DNA from: Rhizobium sp. SG_E_25_P2 | GTDB taxonomy: Bacteria; Pseudomonadota; Alphaproteobacteria; Rhizobiales; Rhizobiaceae | Reading direction: 5' to 3' | DNA: 64,000 nucleotides | Assembly (NCBI RefSeq): GCF_029892285.1 | Contig: NZ_JARXVM010000001.1 | Coordinates: forward strand, 682,001 to 746,000 | Shown here: one piece after another, positions 27,124-36,797 of the stretch | Layout of the letters: each line of letters opens with the position of its first letter | How positions within the stretch are numbered: position 1 is the stretch's first letter | Made by a program: the position numbers and the translations under genes | The notes under the pieces: generated by a model | The model's database searches: none | Told to the model about the DNA's origin: nothing | Seen by the model: the letters and a program-made list of their open reading frames with translations, nothing else

Positions 27124-28092
27124 TCAGCCGCCAAGCCCATCGAACAATGCGGTCGACAGATAGCGCTCGGCGAAGGAGGGAATGATCACGACGATGGTCT
27201 TGCCGGCATTCTCTTCACGCTGGCCGACCTTGATGGCCGCGGTCAGCGCCGCGCCCGAGGAAATGCCGACCGGCACGCCTTCAAGACGGGCGACGAGACG
27301 CGCCTGGGCGAAGGCTTCGTCATTGGTGACGGTGACCACTTCGTCATAGACGGATTTGTCGAGGATGGCGGGCGCAAAACCGGCGCCGATGCCCTGGATC
27401 TTGTGAGGACCCGGATTGCCGCCGGAGAGAACAGGAGAATCGGCAGGCTCGACAGCAATGACCTGAACGGACGGCTTATGCGCTTTCAGCACCTGGCCGG
27501 TGCCGGTGATGGTGCCGCCGGTGCCAATGCCCGAGACGAAAATATCGACCTCGCCATTGGTGTCGTTCCAGATTTCCTCGGCGGTGGTCTTGCGGTGGAT
27601 TTCGGGATTGGCGGGATTTTCGAACTGCTGGGGAATGACAGCGTCCGGCAGCGAGGCGGCCAGTTCCTCCGCCTTGGCGATCGCGCCCTTCATGCCCTTC
27701 GGGCCTTCGGTCAGCACGAGTTCCGCGCCGAGCAGCGCCAGCATCTTGCGGCGCTCGATCGACATGGTCTCGGGCATCGTCAGGATCAGCTTGTAGCCCT
27801 TGGCGGCGGCGGCAAAAGCCAGCGCGATGCCGGTATTGCCGGAGGTCGGCTCGACCAGCGTGGTGCGGCCCGGCGCGATCTTACCCTGGGCTTCCAGCGA
27901 TTCGATCATGGCGACGCCGATACGGTCCTTCACCGACGCGATCGGGTTGAAGAATTCGAGCTTGGCGAGCAAGTGCGCCTTGACGCCCTTTTCCTTGGCC
28001 AGCTTGTCGAGCCGCACGATCGGCGTATCGCCGATGGTCTCAGTGATCGAGCCGTAGATTTTTCCCCGTCCGGCTTTGCGCGTGTCGGTCAT
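27124..28092 (-). CDS. cysK: Cysteine synthase A (O-acetylserine sulfhydrylase)
   Basis: 322 residues. It forms cysteine from O-acetylserine and sulfide with PLP. The PLP lysine lies in [14 protein letters not shown] near residue 54, the substrate loop is [15 protein letters not shown] near 83, phosphate binding is [12 protein letters not shown] near 190, and SSGAALTAA near 280 contacts the pyridine nitrogen. Cytosolic dimer. Transcribed alone, with an intrinsic terminator immediately after the stop. Confidence 0.94.
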   Translation of the reverse strand: MTDTRKAGRGKIYGSITETIGDTPIVRLDKLAKEKGVKAHLLAKLEFFNPIASVKDRIGVAMIESLEAQGKIAPGRTTLVEPTSGNTGIALAFAAAAKGYKLILTMPETMSIERRKMLALLGAELVLTEGPKGMKGAIAKAEELAASLPDAVIPQQFENPANPEIHRKTTAEEIWNDTNGEVDIFVSGIGTGGTITGTGQVLKAHKPSVQVIAVEPADSPVLSGGNPGPHKIQGIGAGFAPAILDKSVYDEVVTVTNDEAFAQARLVARLEGVPVGISSGAALTAAIKVGQREENAGKTIVVIIPSFAERYLSTALFDGLGG

Positions 28093-28222
28093 GGTGCTTC
28101 TCCCTGTGTTTGTGACAGCAAGTTAGGGAGGAATGGGCGCGCTTTCCAGCAAGATCGGCGCGCCGGAGGGCGAATATCGAGAAAATTCCACCCTTTTTCG
28201 GCATTGTGGACGAGTGAACCTG

Positions 28223-28840
28223 CTACGCTGCCCGACTGGCGATATAGCCGGCGGTCGCGAAGAGACAGGCCGCAGCCGCCTTGTTAAGCCGACTGAGCGC
28301 TTTCGGATGCTTGAAGGCCTCGCGCGCCTTTCCGGCCAGGGCCACATAGGGGAAAGTCACGGCCACGAGCACCAGGAATGTCGCGGCAAGCAGCAGCAGA
28401 TAATCCGTAATCCCGACGCTTTCGAGATCGATGATGGTCGGCACCAGCGCTACATAAAACAGCATGGCCTTGGGATTGCCGAGCGTCACGAAAAGTCCCG
28501 AGGCGAAGGCCTGCGCGAAACTCTTTTTCGGAGCGGCGCCGATCTCGGAGCTGAGAATGCCCGCCGTCCAGATCTTGTAGGCGATCCAGGCGAGATAGAG
28601 CGCGCCGAGGATCTTGATGACGGTGAACACTTCGCTGAACGCATGCGCCAGCACGGCCAGTCCAAGCACGACGGCGGTCAAAAACACCATATCGCCGAGG
28701 ATCAGGCCGAGCGCCATGCCAATGCCTTCGACCATGCCGGCGCCAAGCGCCCGCGCCACAAGCGCCGTGATCCCCGGCCCGGGAATGGCGGCGGCGAGGA
28801 GAAGGGCGAGGGAATAGGCGGCAAGGGCTGAAAATGTCAT
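28223..28840 (-). CDS. LysE family amino-acid/metabolite exporter
   Basis: 205 residues from the ATG at 28840, giving the expected N-terminal MTFSALAAYSLALLLAAAIP with the family motif PGPGITALVARALGAG at residue 21. Six hydrophobic segments are visible, and LGNPKAMLFYVALVPTII near residue 118 is the second signature. Members export basic amino acids, homoserine lactones or related compounds; the substrate here is unknown. Inner membrane. The ATG is followed upstream on minus by AT-rich promoter-like sequence. Confidence 0.87.
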   Translation of the reverse strand: MTFSALAAYSLALLLAAAIPGPGITALVARALGAGMVEGIGMALGLILGDMVFLTAVVLGLAVLAHAFSEVFTVIKILGALYLAWIAYKIWTAGILSSEIGAAPKKSFAQAFASGLFVTLGNPKAMLFYVALVPTIIDLESVGITDYLLLLAATFLVLVAVTFPYVALAGKAREAFKHPKALSRLNKAAAACLFATAGYIASRAA

Positions 28841-28967
28841 GATTGGACTCTCTCGGAATGAGCGGGTTCTATCATGGGTAGGTACATACGTCAATAAATG
28901 CGGATAAATTACCATATATCCGGCTATTTTACGATTTTTCGCAACTTTACATCATCTTGGCACAAAA

Positions 28968-28998
28968 CCGGAGTTGAGCCCGTTTGTGCTGACTCCGG
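28968..28998. repeat. Inverted repeat upstream of the lysE-like gene
   Basis: Arms CCGGAGT / ACTCCGG with a 17-base spacer, in the 272-base gap between dut and the LysE-type gene. A second partial pairing, CACAAAAC (28961) with GTTTGTG (28982), overlaps it. It could be a regulatory stem or a dyad operator; no family recognised. Confidence 0.35.
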
Positions 28999-29112
28999 CG
29001 AAGACATCACGCCGCAGACGCATTCTTGTGACCGCCCGGAGCGCGCGTCAGGATCGACTATAGATTTCCCCGCGCCGCGCCGCCGCAAAATCACCGGCTC
29101 GACGGTCTTTTC

Positions 29113-29580
29113 TCAGACGCCTGTGGAGCCGAATCCACCTGCGCCCCGCACCGTGTCGCTCACATGCGCCCGCTCTTCCACACCGGCCTGGACGACGGGC
29201 GCAACGACGAGTTGGGCGATGCGCATGCCGCGCTCCACCGTGAAGGGTTCCGAGCCCAGATTGACCAGCAGCACTTTCACCTCGCCGCGATAATCGCTGT
29301 CGATCGTTCCGGGCGTATTCAGGCAGGTCACGCCATGTTTGAGCGCCAGCCCCGAGCGCGGCCGCACCTGCACCTCGAAACCTTCGGGGATTTCGAACAC
29401 GAAACCGGTGGGAACAAGCGCCCGCTCCCCGGCCTTGAGCACCATGGGCTGGTCCTCCGGCGCGGCGGCGCGGATGTCCATGCCGGCGGCGCCGCTGGTT
29501 TCGTAGGATGGTAGAGGAAGATCGGCGGCGTGCGGCAAACGTACGAGGCCAAGCGTGGGAAGTGCGGGGGAGTTGCTCAT
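29113..29580 (-). CDS. dut: dUTP diphosphatase
   Basis: 155 residues. It hydrolyses dUTP to dUMP and pyrophosphate. All five trimeric dUTPase motifs are present in order: AAGMDIRAA near residue 31, RSGLALKHG near 75, [11 protein letters not shown] near 91, [10 protein letters not shown] near 115 and [11 protein letters not shown] at the C-terminus. Cytosolic homotrimer. Divergent from prfC across 93 bases. Confidence 0.95.
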   Translation of the reverse strand: MSNSPALPTLGLVRLPHAADLPLPSYETSGAAGMDIRAAAPEDQPMVLKAGERALVPTGFVFEIPEGFEVQVRPRSGLALKHGVTCLNTPGTIDSDYRGEVKVLLVNLGSEPFTVERGMRIAQLVVAPVVQAGVEERAHVSDTVRGAGGFGSTGV

Positions 29581-29673
29581 GGGCGACTTGTCGCCTCGCC
29601 TGCGCCGGCGGTCAATTGCATTTTGCGGCTCGAAACGGTAGAAGGCCCGCGCTCAACAGGATTTTCTGAGAAC

Positions 29674-31257
29674 ATGACCGAGACCTTGGCCGAGGCGATC
29701 TCCCGTCGCCGCACCTTCGCTATTATCGCGCATCCGGACGCAGGCAAGACGACGCTGACCGAAAAGCTCTTGCTGTTCGGCGGCGCCATCCAGCTCGCCG
29801 GCGAGGTCAAGGCCAAGAAGGACCGCATCCAGACGCGGTCGGACTGGATGAAGATCGAGCGCGAACGCGGCATTTCGGTCGTCACCTCGGTGATGACCTT
29901 CGAATATAACGACAATGTCTTCAACATTCTCGATACGCCCGGTCACGAAGACTTCGCCGACGACACCTATCGCACGCTGACGGCCGTCGACGCCGCGGTG
30001 ATGGTGATCGACGCCGCCAAGGGCATCGAGCCGCGCACGCTGAAACTGTTCGAAGTCTGCCGGTTGCGCAATATTCCCATCATCACTTTCATCAACAAGA
30101 TGGATCGCGAAAGCCGCGATCCCTTCGAAATCCTCGATGAGGTCGAAGAAAAGCTGGCGCTCGACACCGCCCCGATCACCTGGCCGATCGGCCGGTCCAA
30201 GACGTTTTGCGGTTCCTATCATCTGGCGGCCAATACCGTGCGCGGCGCCGACAAGGAAGTCGAGGCGACGCCGGTCAACGGGCCGGAAGCCGTGGCCGAC
30301 AGGCTGCCGGAGAACGAGCGGTCCACCTTTATCGACGAGACCAATCTGGCCATTGAAGCCTGCCGCCCGTTCGATCGCGACGCCTTTCTCGAAGGCCATC
30401 TCACGCCGGTTTTCTTCGGTTCGGCGCTCCGGAATCTCGGCGTGCGCGATCTGATCAACGCGCTCGGCGATTTTGCGCCGCCGCCGCGCGACCAGGTGGC
30501 GGATACCCGCACCGTCCATGCCGATGAAGATAAAATGACCGCCTTCGTCTTCAAGATCCAGGCGAATATGGACCCCAATCACCGCGACCGCATCGCCTTT
30601 GCCCGCGTTTGCTCCGGCAAGATCGAGCGGGGCATGAAGGCGCGGCTGGCGCGCACCGGCAAACAGCTCGGCCTGACGGCGCCGCAATTCTTCTTCGCCT
30701 CGCAACGCCAGTTGGCGGATACGGCTTATGCCGGCGATGTGGTGGGCATTCCCAACCATGGCACATTGCGCATCGGCGACACGCTGACAGAAGGCGAACA
30801 GCTGGTGTTCCAGGGCGTGCCGAATTTCGCGCCTGAGATCCTGCGCCGCGTGCGGCTTGAGGATGCGATGAAGGCGAAAAAGCTCAAGGAAGCGCTGCTG
30901 CAAATGGCCGAAGAAGGCGTCGTGCAGCTGTTTTCGCCCGAAGACGGGTCGCCCGCCATTGTCGGCGTGGTCGGCGCGCTGCAGCTCGACGTGCTCAAGG
31001 AGCGGCTTTCGGCTGAGTATACGCTGCCGGTGTCGTTTGAAATGTCGCGTTTTTCGGTGTGCCGCTGGATCAGCGCCGACCAGCCTGCCGACCTGCAGAA
31101 ATTCCTCGATGCGCGCCGCGGCGATATTTGCCGCGATCTCGACGGCGATCCCGTCTTCATGGCGCAGGACAGTTTTTCCCTGCGCTATGAATCCGAGCGC
31201 CACCCGGCCATCAAAATGGTGGCGATCAAGGAATATCACGTCCAGAAGGCGGCCTGA
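29674..31257 (+). CDS. prfC: Peptide chain release factor 3
   Basis: 527 residues from the ATG at 29674; upstream codons in the frame lie in the dut promoter region. RF3 is the GTPase that removes RF1/RF2 from the ribosome after termination. G1 is IIAHPDAGKTTLTEKLL near residue 17, the switch region RGISVVTSVMTFEY near 68, G3 ILDTPGHEDF near 87 and G4 FINKMDRESRD near 140. ISADQPADLQKFLD near the C-terminus is characteristic of RF3. Cytosolic, monocistronic. Confidence 0.94.
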   Translation: MTETLAEAISRRRTFAIIAHPDAGKTTLTEKLLLFGGAIQLAGEVKAKKDRIQTRSDWMKIERERGISVVTSVMTFEYNDNVFNILDTPGHEDFADDTYRTLTAVDAAVMVIDAAKGIEPRTLKLFEVCRLRNIPIITFINKMDRESRDPFEILDEVEEKLALDTAPITWPIGRSKTFCGSYHLAANTVRGADKEVEATPVNGPEAVADRLPENERSTFIDETNLAIEACRPFDRDAFLEGHLTPVFFGSALRNLGVRDLINALGDFAPPPRDQVADTRTVHADEDKMTAFVFKIQANMDPNHRDRIAFARVCSGKIERGMKARLARTGKQLGLTAPQFFFASQRQLADTAYAGDVVGIPNHGTLRIGDTLTEGEQLVFQGVPNFAPEILRRVRLEDAMKAKKLKEALLQMAEEGVVQLFSPEDGSPAIVGVVGALQLDVLKERLSAEYTLPVSFEMSRFSVCRWISADQPADLQKFLDARRGDICRDLDGDPVFMAQDSFSLRYESERHPAIKMVAIKEYHVQKAA

Positions 31258-31270
31258 TCCCCAGGCCGCC
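31248..31270. terminator. GC hairpin spanning the prfC stop
   Basis: Perfect 9-base arms GGCGGCCTG / CAGGCCGCC with loop ATCCC, overlapping the prfC stop codon between convergent prfC and otsA. No T-run on either strand, so termination is only possible. Confidence 0.4.
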
Positions 31271-31292
31271 AGACGTCAGGCCACTCGGTGCT

Positions 31293-32666
31293 TCAGGCGG
31301 TCAGGTCCCTGAGGAAGTCGTCGCACCAGCGCTGCACAGTCTGCTTTTTCAGATGCTCCATCATGCCGCTCCAGCGCTGCTTGCGTTCGTCGAGCGGCAT
31401 ATGGATGGCGCGGGCAATGGCGTTGGCCGCGCCTTCGATGTCATAGGGATTGACCAGCAGCGCGCCCTTGAGCTCACGCGCCGCCCCGGCGAAACGCGAC
31501 AGCACGAGAACGCCGGGATCATCAGGGTCCTGCGCCGCGACATATTCCTTCGCCACCAGGTTCATGCCGTCGCGCAAGGGCGTCACCAGCCCCACCCGCG
31601 CCAGTCGGTAGAGGCCTGCGAGCACGGGGCGTGCAACGGAGCGGTTGATATAGCGGATCGGCACCCAGTCAACAGTGCCGAGAGCGCCGTTGACCCGGCC
31701 AGCCTGTTCGGCGACCGTGCGCTGCATCGCTTCATATTCGGGCACTTCCGAACGTGATTTCGGCGTGACCTGCAGATAGGTGACCTTGTTGTGCTGCTCG
31801 GGATTGGCGGTCACGAATTTTTCGAACGCGTCGATGCGCTGCGTCAGCCCCTTGGAATAATCCAGCCTGTCAACGCCGATGATCAGATTACGGCCCTCGA
31901 TGCTGGCGCGGGCTTTGGCCACCATCGCATGCTTGGCGGCGCGGCGGGCATAGGCGGCGAAGGCTTCCGTTTCGATGCCGATCGGATAAGCGCCGCCCTT
32001 GAAGGTTCGGCCAAACGAGGTGAGCCGACCATCGGCCAACTGCTCGCCGATGCCTTCGCGCACGAGGCCGCCGGCAAAATTGGCGAAGTCGTGATCGGTC
32101 TGGAAGCCGACGAGGTCGTATTCGGCCAGGCCCTTCATGATCTCCTCATGCACAGGCATGGTGAACAGAACATCGGCGGGCGGCAGGGGAATATGCAGGA
32201 AGAAGCCGATCTTGTTCTTCACCCCCAGCGCGCGCAATTCGGTAGCGAGCGGGATCAGGTGATAGTCATGCACCCAGATGATGTCGTCAGGCTCCAGCAT
32301 CGGCGCGAGCTTGGCGGCAAAGAAGCGGTTGACGCGGAAATAGCCGCTCATTTCCTTGCGCGCATATTCGGCGAGATCCAGCCGGTAGTGGCAGATCGGC
32401 CAGAGAACGCGATTGGCGAAGCCGTGGTAATATTCATCGACATCCCGGTCGGTCAGATCGGTCAGGGCAAAGGTGATATTGCCCTGCTCCAGGATCGTCA
32501 GATCCGCCGGCTCTTCTTCGCCCGAGGATTTTCCGGACCAACCCATCCAGATGCCGCCGCGCTCTTTCAGCGCCGCCTGCAAGGCGACGGCAAGGCCGCC
32601 AGCGGGGGCTGCGCCAGACTTGTCGGGAACGGGAACGCGATTTGAGACGACCACAAGTCTGCTCAT
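31293..32666 (-). CDS. otsA: Alpha,alpha-trehalose-phosphate synthase
   Basis: 457 residues from the ATG at 32666, behind AAAGGA, which removes an overlap with otsB. GT20 enzyme making trehalose-6-phosphate from UDP-glucose and glucose-6-phosphate. [15 protein letters not shown] is the canonical start, [18 protein letters not shown] is the glucose-site loop, [17 protein letters not shown] lies near residue 130 and [16 protein letters not shown] near 255. Cytosolic; with otsB forms a two-gene trehalose operon for osmotic and desiccation stress. Confidence 0.94.
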   Translation of the reverse strand: MSRLVVVSNRVPVPDKSGAAPAGGLAVALQAALKERGGIWMGWSGKSSGEEEPADLTILEQGNITFALTDLTDRDVDEYYHGFANRVLWPICHYRLDLAEYARKEMSGYFRVNRFFAAKLAPMLEPDDIIWVHDYHLIPLATELRALGVKNKIGFFLHIPLPPADVLFTMPVHEEIMKGLAEYDLVGFQTDHDFANFAGGLVREGIGEQLADGRLTSFGRTFKGGAYPIGIETEAFAAYARRAAKHAMVAKARASIEGRNLIIGVDRLDYSKGLTQRIDAFEKFVTANPEQHNKVTYLQVTPKSRSEVPEYEAMQRTVAEQAGRVNGALGTVDWVPIRYINRSVARPVLAGLYRLARVGLVTPLRDGMNLVAKEYVAAQDPDDPGVLVLSRFAGAARELKGALLVNPYDIEGAANAIARAIHMPLDERKQRWSGMMEHLKKQTVQRWCDDFLRDLTA

Positions 32667-32694
32667 GGCGGAAATCCTTTCATGCGGCATGGTG

Positions 32695-33498
32695 TCAAGA
32701 TTGCGCGGCAAGCGCCGATAGAGCCGCTCTCAAAGATTGGGGGGACGGGAGCCGATATTGCGCAACGGTATCGGCAGGCGTTTCGACGACGCGGATCGAT
32801 GCGCCGCCGCGCGCGTTGACGGCTTTGAACATGGCTTCATCGGTGACATCATCGCCGATGGCGACCGGAATCCGTCCGGTGAACGGCGTCTCACCGAGAA
32901 AGGCTTGCACCGCGCGGCCCTTGTCGGCGCTGTCAGGACGAATCTCGACCACCATCTTGCCGCGTTGCAACTCATAACCTGCGCCGATTGCGGCAAGCGC
33001 GGCCTGCATGGTGACGTCAATCTCCATCGCATAAGCGGGCGCCTGGCGGTAGTGAATGGCGACTGCGGCTAACTTGTCCTCGAACAGCGCTCCGGGCCAT
33101 GCCTTGACGGCGCGCGCCAGTTCGCGTTTGGCTTCTTCAAAGGCAGGCGTGGGAGTGCTGCGGCAGATCAGGCCCCCGGCGCTGCGGCGCTCGACGCCAT
33201 GCAGGCCGGCGATAGGAAAATGATACGGTTCGAACAGACGGTCGGCATAGGGCAAGGCTCTGCCGGTGACGAGAGCCAATGCGCCGCCAAGCTTTCGCGA
33301 CAGGCGATCGAGCATGGATGGAAGCTCGGATGGAACGCGAATGGCGTCAGGCGAGGGCGCGAGATCGATCAGCGTGCCGTCAATGTCGAGAAACAGCGCA
33401 TAGGCGGCTGGATTGGCCTCTATGGCGGAAAAGATGTCTTCCACCGTTTTGGGAGCGCTTGAAGGATCAGTCTGCCCTATTTTTTCCGTCTTGGTCAT
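32695..33498 (-). CDS. otsB: Trehalose-6-phosphate phosphatase
   Basis: 267 residues. HAD-type phosphatase converting trehalose-6-phosphate to trehalose. The catalytic motif is LFLDIDGTLIDLAPSPDAI near residue 37 (nucleophile Asp and acid Asp), GLHGVERRSAGG near 100 and the metal-binding GDDVTDEAMFKAVN near 215. First gene of the otsB-otsA pair; the otsA start lies 28 bases after its stop. A poorly conserved 30-residue N-terminal extension precedes the HAD domain. Confidence 0.92.
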   Translation of the reverse strand: MTKTEKIGQTDPSSAPKTVEDIFSAIEANPAAYALFLDIDGTLIDLAPSPDAIRVPSELPSMLDRLSRKLGGALALVTGRALPYADRLFEPYHFPIAGLHGVERRSAGGLICRSTPTPAFEEAKRELARAVKAWPGALFEDKLAAVAIHYRQAPAYAMEIDVTMQAALAAIGAGYELQRGKMVVEIRPDSADKGRAVQAFLGETPFTGRIPVAIGDDVTDEAMFKAVNARGGASIRVVETPADTVAQYRLPSPQSLRAALSALAAQS

Positions 33499-33631
33499 GC
33501 CGCCATACCCCGAGCCTGATCCTCCCTATTCATTCGAACGCCGACGACGTCCGAGAAGTTCCCGCAAGCTGGCAAAAGTTTTCCGGATGACAGACCGCGC
33601 CAAAGCTGGCATGTATGTCGGCGTTGAGAGA

Positions 33632-33703
33632 CAGGGGCGTTCGTCGCAAGACGGGCTGAGAAGCACCCTTCGAACCTGAACCAGATAATGCTGGCGGAGG
33701 GAG
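33632..33703 (+). promoter_or_regulatory. TPP (thi-box) riboswitch
   Basis: The conserved elements occur in order: GGGGCG (33634), GGCTGAGA (33654), CACCCTTCGAACCTGA (33664), then GATAATGCTGG (33684) and CGGAGGGAGTC closing the P1 stem with the 5' strand. This is the THI-box aptamer that binds thiamine pyrophosphate. It ends about 80 bases before the thiM ATG, leaving room for a terminator or ribosome-site sequestering platform. High TPP should reduce expression of the thiM-E-D-SDR operon. Confidence 0.93.
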
Positions 33704-33783
33704 TCGCTCGGATGATCCGCCCGCGCGACAAGCGCATTCTCATCGGATCGTTCTTGCCGCTTGCCCCGCCTGAAAGGGGCAAG

Positions 33784-34587
33784 ATGACGGATTTGACCAC
33801 TCCCGGCGACTATCTCGCGGCCATGCGGGCGCAAGCGCCGCTCGTGCAATGCATCACCAATTACGTGGCGATGAACATCGCAGCCAACAGCCTGCTTGCG
33901 GCCGGCGCGTCGCCCGCCATGGTGCATGCGGCGGAGGAAGCTGGCGACTTCGCGCGCTTCGCTGCGGCGCTCACCATCAATATCGGCACGCTTTCGCCTG
34001 CTTGGATGGACGGCATGACGGTCGCCGCACGAAACGCGCGCGCGGCCGGCGTCCCCTGGGTTTTCGATCCCGTCGCTCATTTCGCCACAGCCTATCGCCG
34101 CCAGACGACCGAAACACTGATGGCGCTACGCCCTGACATCATCAGGGGCAATGCCTCCGAGATCCTCGCACTCGCCGGCGGTGAAAGCGCGGCCAAAGGC
34201 GTGGACGCGCGCGACCCCGTGCATGCCGCAGAAGACGCCGCCCGGCAATTGGCCGGTGAGCGGGGCGCTGTTGTCGCCGTCACCGGCGAGACAGATTTCG
34301 TCACCGACGGAACACGCGCCCTTCGCATCTCGGGCGGCTCACCGCTGATGCCGAAGGTGACCGCGCTTGGCTGCTCGCTCACCTGCCTGATCGGCGCCTA
34401 TGCCGGTGTGAAGGGCGCCGACCTATTCGACGCCACCGCCGCGGCGCTATCCCATTTCGCCGTCGCCGGCGCGCACGCCGAAGTCAAGGCGAAAGGACCG
34501 GGTAGTTTCTCCGTCCATTTTCTCGATCAGCTCGCCGCGCTCGACGGTGCGGGCCTCGACGCCGCCGATCGGAGGGAGGTCGCATGA
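33784..34587 (+). CDS. thiM: Hydroxyethylthiazole kinase
   Basis: 267 residues from the ATG at 33784, behind GAAAGGGG. It phosphorylates the thiazole alcohol in thiamine salvage. PLVQCITNYVAMNIAANSLL near residue 20 is the substrate site, GASPAMVHAAEEAGDF follows, and the ribokinase-like anion hole is in KVTALGCSLTCLIGAY near 195 (the usual GTGC reads ALGC). First gene behind the TPP riboswitch; stop overlaps thiE by four bases. Confidence 0.93.
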   Translation: MTDLTTPGDYLAAMRAQAPLVQCITNYVAMNIAANSLLAAGASPAMVHAAEEAGDFARFAAALTINIGTLSPAWMDGMTVAARNARAAGVPWVFDPVAHFATAYRRQTTETLMALRPDIIRGNASEILALAGGESAAKGVDARDPVHAAEDAARQLAGERGAVVAVTGETDFVTDGTRALRISGGSPLMPKVTALGCSLTCLIGAYAGVKGADLFDATAAALSHFAVAGAHAEVKAKGPGSFSVHFLDQLAALDGAGLDAADRREVA

Positions 34588-35219
34588 GCCGCTTCGATCT
34601 CTCGCTCTATCTCGTGCTGGACCCCATGCTTTCGGAACCCTTCGGCATGATCGAAACGGCGCGGCGCGCGGTGGGCGGCGGCGCGACCATGGTGCAATTG
34701 CGCGACAAGACGGCAACGACCGGCCAGATGGTCGAGACCGGCCGTCTCCTGAAGTTAGCGCTGGCGGGAACAGACGCAAGGCTGATCGTCAATGACGATG
34801 TCGAAGCAGCCCTGGCGATCGGCGCGGATGGCGTCCATATCGGTCAAAGCGATCTCGGCGTGCGGGCGACGCGCGACCGGATTGCTCCCGAGATGCTTCT
34901 CGGCCTGTCGATCGGCAGCGTTACGGAAGCCGAAGCGCTCGACCCGACGCTGGTGGATTATGTTGGCGTCGGTCCGGTCTTTCCGACCGCGACGAAACCG
35001 GGTCATCCTCCGGCGATCGGCATCAAGGGGCTCGCCACTATCATCCGCGCCACGCATCTGCCTGCCGTGGCGATCGGCGGGATCAAGCTCGACCATGTCA
35101 GCGACATCCTGGCGACGGGAGCAAAGGGCGTCGCCGTCGTTTCGGCGATCTGCGGCCAGCCCGATCCCGAAGTCGCGGCGCGGGCGCTCCGCCACGAAAT
35201 CGACAGGAGCGTGACATGA
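34584..35219 (+). CDS. thiE: Thiamine-phosphate synthase
   Basis: 211 residues. It joins the pyrimidine pyrophosphate and thiazole phosphate to thiamine phosphate. Visible blocks: TMVQLRDKTATTGQMVE near residue 35, LIVNDDVEAALAIGADGVH near 67, GQSDLGVRATR near 86 and VGVGPVFPTATKPGHPP near 127. TIM barrel, cytosolic. Four-base overlaps with thiM and thiD indicate coupled translation. Confidence 0.93.
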   Translation: MSRFDLSLYLVLDPMLSEPFGMIETARRAVGGGATMVQLRDKTATTGQMVETGRLLKLALAGTDARLIVNDDVEAALAIGADGVHIGQSDLGVRATRDRIAPEMLLGLSIGSVTEAEALDPTLVDYVGVGPVFPTATKPGHPPAIGIKGLATIIRATHLPAVAIGGIKLDHVSDILATGAKGVAVVSAICGQPDPEVAARALRHEIDRSVT

Positions 35220-36034
35220 TCGCCAATGTCCTGTCGATCGCCGGTTCCGATCCTTCGGGCGGGGCCGGCATCCAGGCCGATCTCAAGGCCTTTTCCGCCC
35301 GCGGCGTGTTCGGCATGGCGGCGCTGACCGCGCTGACCGCGCAAAACACCCAAGGGGTCTCCGCCGTGCACGCCCTGCCCGCAGATTTCGTGATGGAGCA
35401 GATCCGCATGGTGTTTGCCGATGTCCGCGTCGATGCGGTCAAGATCGGCATGATCGCCAATGCCGAGATTGCGGCGGCGGTCGCGGAAGCCCTCCGGCTT
35501 TATTACCGCGCGCCTGTGGTGCTCGATCCGGTGATGATCGCCAAGGGCGGCGCGCCGCTCCTCGCCCCCCAGGCGATGGAGACGGTGCGGCGAAGACTTC
35601 TACCGCTCGCCACCGTCGTCACGCCAAACCTGCCGGAGGCTGCGGCTCTGCTCGACGGGCCGGAAGCCAAGAACCGCCAGGAGATGGCGGAGCAGGCCCG
35701 CACGCTGTTGGATCTCGGCCCCGGCGCAGCGCTGATCAAGGGCGGGCATTTATCAGGCGGCGAGAGCCCGGATGTTTTGGCGACGAAGGATGGACTCGTC
35801 TGGTTCGAAAGCCTGCGCACATCGACGAAAAACACCCATGGCACCGGCTGCTCGCTGTCGAGCGCCATCGCCGCCGAACTCGGCAAGGGATGCAGCATCC
35901 CCGATGCCATCCGCACCGCCAAAGCTTGGCTGACCGGCGCGATCGAGGCTGCGGACGCGCTGCGCGTCGGCTCCGGCCATGGCCCCATCCATCACTTTCA
36001 TCATCTCTGGACCGAAAAGGATATTTCCAGATGA
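35216..36034 (+). CDS. thiD: Hydroxymethylpyrimidine/phosphomethylpyrimidine kinase
   Basis: 272 residues. It phosphorylates HMP and HMP phosphate. VLSIAGSDPSGGAGIQADLK at the N-terminus holds the substrate loop, VVLDPVMIAKGGAPLL lies near residue 102, and the catalytic anion hole is KNTHGTGCSLSSAIAAEL near 205. Ribokinase family, cytosolic. The stop overlaps the following SDR start (ATGA), placing that gene in the same riboswitch-controlled operon. Confidence 0.94.
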   Translation: MIANVLSIAGSDPSGGAGIQADLKAFSARGVFGMAALTALTAQNTQGVSAVHALPADFVMEQIRMVFADVRVDAVKIGMIANAEIAAAVAEALRLYYRAPVVLDPVMIAKGGAPLLAPQAMETVRRRLLPLATVVTPNLPEAAALLDGPEAKNRQEMAEQARTLLDLGPGAALIKGGHLSGGESPDVLATKDGLVWFESLRTSTKNTHGTGCSLSSAIAAELGKGCSIPDAIRTAKAWLTGAIEAADALRVGSGHGPIHHFHHLWTEKDISR

Positions 36035-36795
36035 GCAAGCCGATTGCAGAACAGACCGTCATCGTGACAGGCGCAGGTCGCGGCCTTGGCGCCGCGATCG
36101 TCCGCGCTTTCGCGCGCGAAGGCGCCAATGTCGTCATCAACTACCGCAACAGCCGCGAGAAAGCGGAGGCGCTGGCCGAGACGCTCGGCCCAAAGGCGCG
36201 GGCGATCCGCGCGGATGTGCGGAATGCAAGCGAAGTCGAAGCGTTGATCGCGGCGGCGAAAGACGCTTTTGGCGGCGTCGATACGCTGGTTCACAATGCG
36301 CTGGCCGATTTCAGCTTCAATGGCGATGCTAGAGACAAGCTCGACCGGCTCTCCTGGGAGGCGGTCAATGCGCATCTGGAAACGGGCCTCAAGGGCGCGC
36401 TTAATCTGATCCGGGCTGCCCAGCCCGGCATGGCGACGCAGGCTTTTGGCCGCTTCGTTTTCATCGGCACCAATCTGTTCCAGAACCCCGTCGTGCCCTA
36501 TCATGACTATACCGCCGCCAAGGCCGCGCTGTTGTCGCTGACCCGCACAGCTGCAAAGGAATTGGGATCTGACGGGATCACCGTCAACATGGTCTCAGGC
36601 GGATTGCTGCGGACGACAGACGCCAGCTGCGCCACGCCGGAAGTCGTCTTCGACCTGATCGCCGCCAACACGCCGCTGCAGCGGGTGACGACGCCGGAAG
36701 AGGCCGCCGACGCCGTGCTGTTTTTCGCCAGCCCCTGGGCGCGCGCGGTGACGGGCCAGAACCTGATCGTCGATGGCGGGCTGGTGTTCGGCTAA
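36031..36795 (+). CDS. SDR oxidoreductase coupled to the thiamine operon
   Basis: 254 residues from the ATG at 36031, overlapping the thiD stop by four bases. Classical SDR: cofactor motif VTGAGRGLGAAIV at residue 12, VNAHLETGLKG with the structural Asn near 113, and Tyr160-x-x-x-Lys164 (YTAAK). The catalytic Ser expected 13 residues before the Tyr is Thr147 (IGTNLF). It is probably annotated as a 3-oxoacyl-ACP reductase-like protein, but a fatty-acid role is unlikely to be the reason it is here. A role in thiamine precursor conversion is inference from co-transcription only. Confidence 0.85.
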   Translation: MSKPIAEQTVIVTGAGRGLGAAIVRAFAREGANVVINYRNSREKAEALAETLGPKARAIRADVRNASEVEALIAAAKDAFGGVDTLVHNALADFSFNGDARDKLDRLSWEAVNAHLETGLKGALNLIRAAQPGMATQAFGRFVFIGTNLFQNPVVPYHDYTAAKAALLSLTRTAAKELGSDGITVNMVSGGLLRTTDASCATPEVVFDLIAANTPLQRVTTPEEAADAVLFFASPWARAVTGQNLIVDGGLVFG

Positions 36796-36797
36796 TC

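Noticed and set aside
29653-31239. 528-codon frame on minus antisense to prfC
   Set aside because: Entirely within prfC on the opposite strand; translation is rich in His, Arg and Asp with no motif.
33688-33783. Upstream extension of thiM
   Set aside because: Would overlap the TPP riboswitch P1 stem; the ATG at 33784 has a proper ribosome-binding site and the normal N-terminus.
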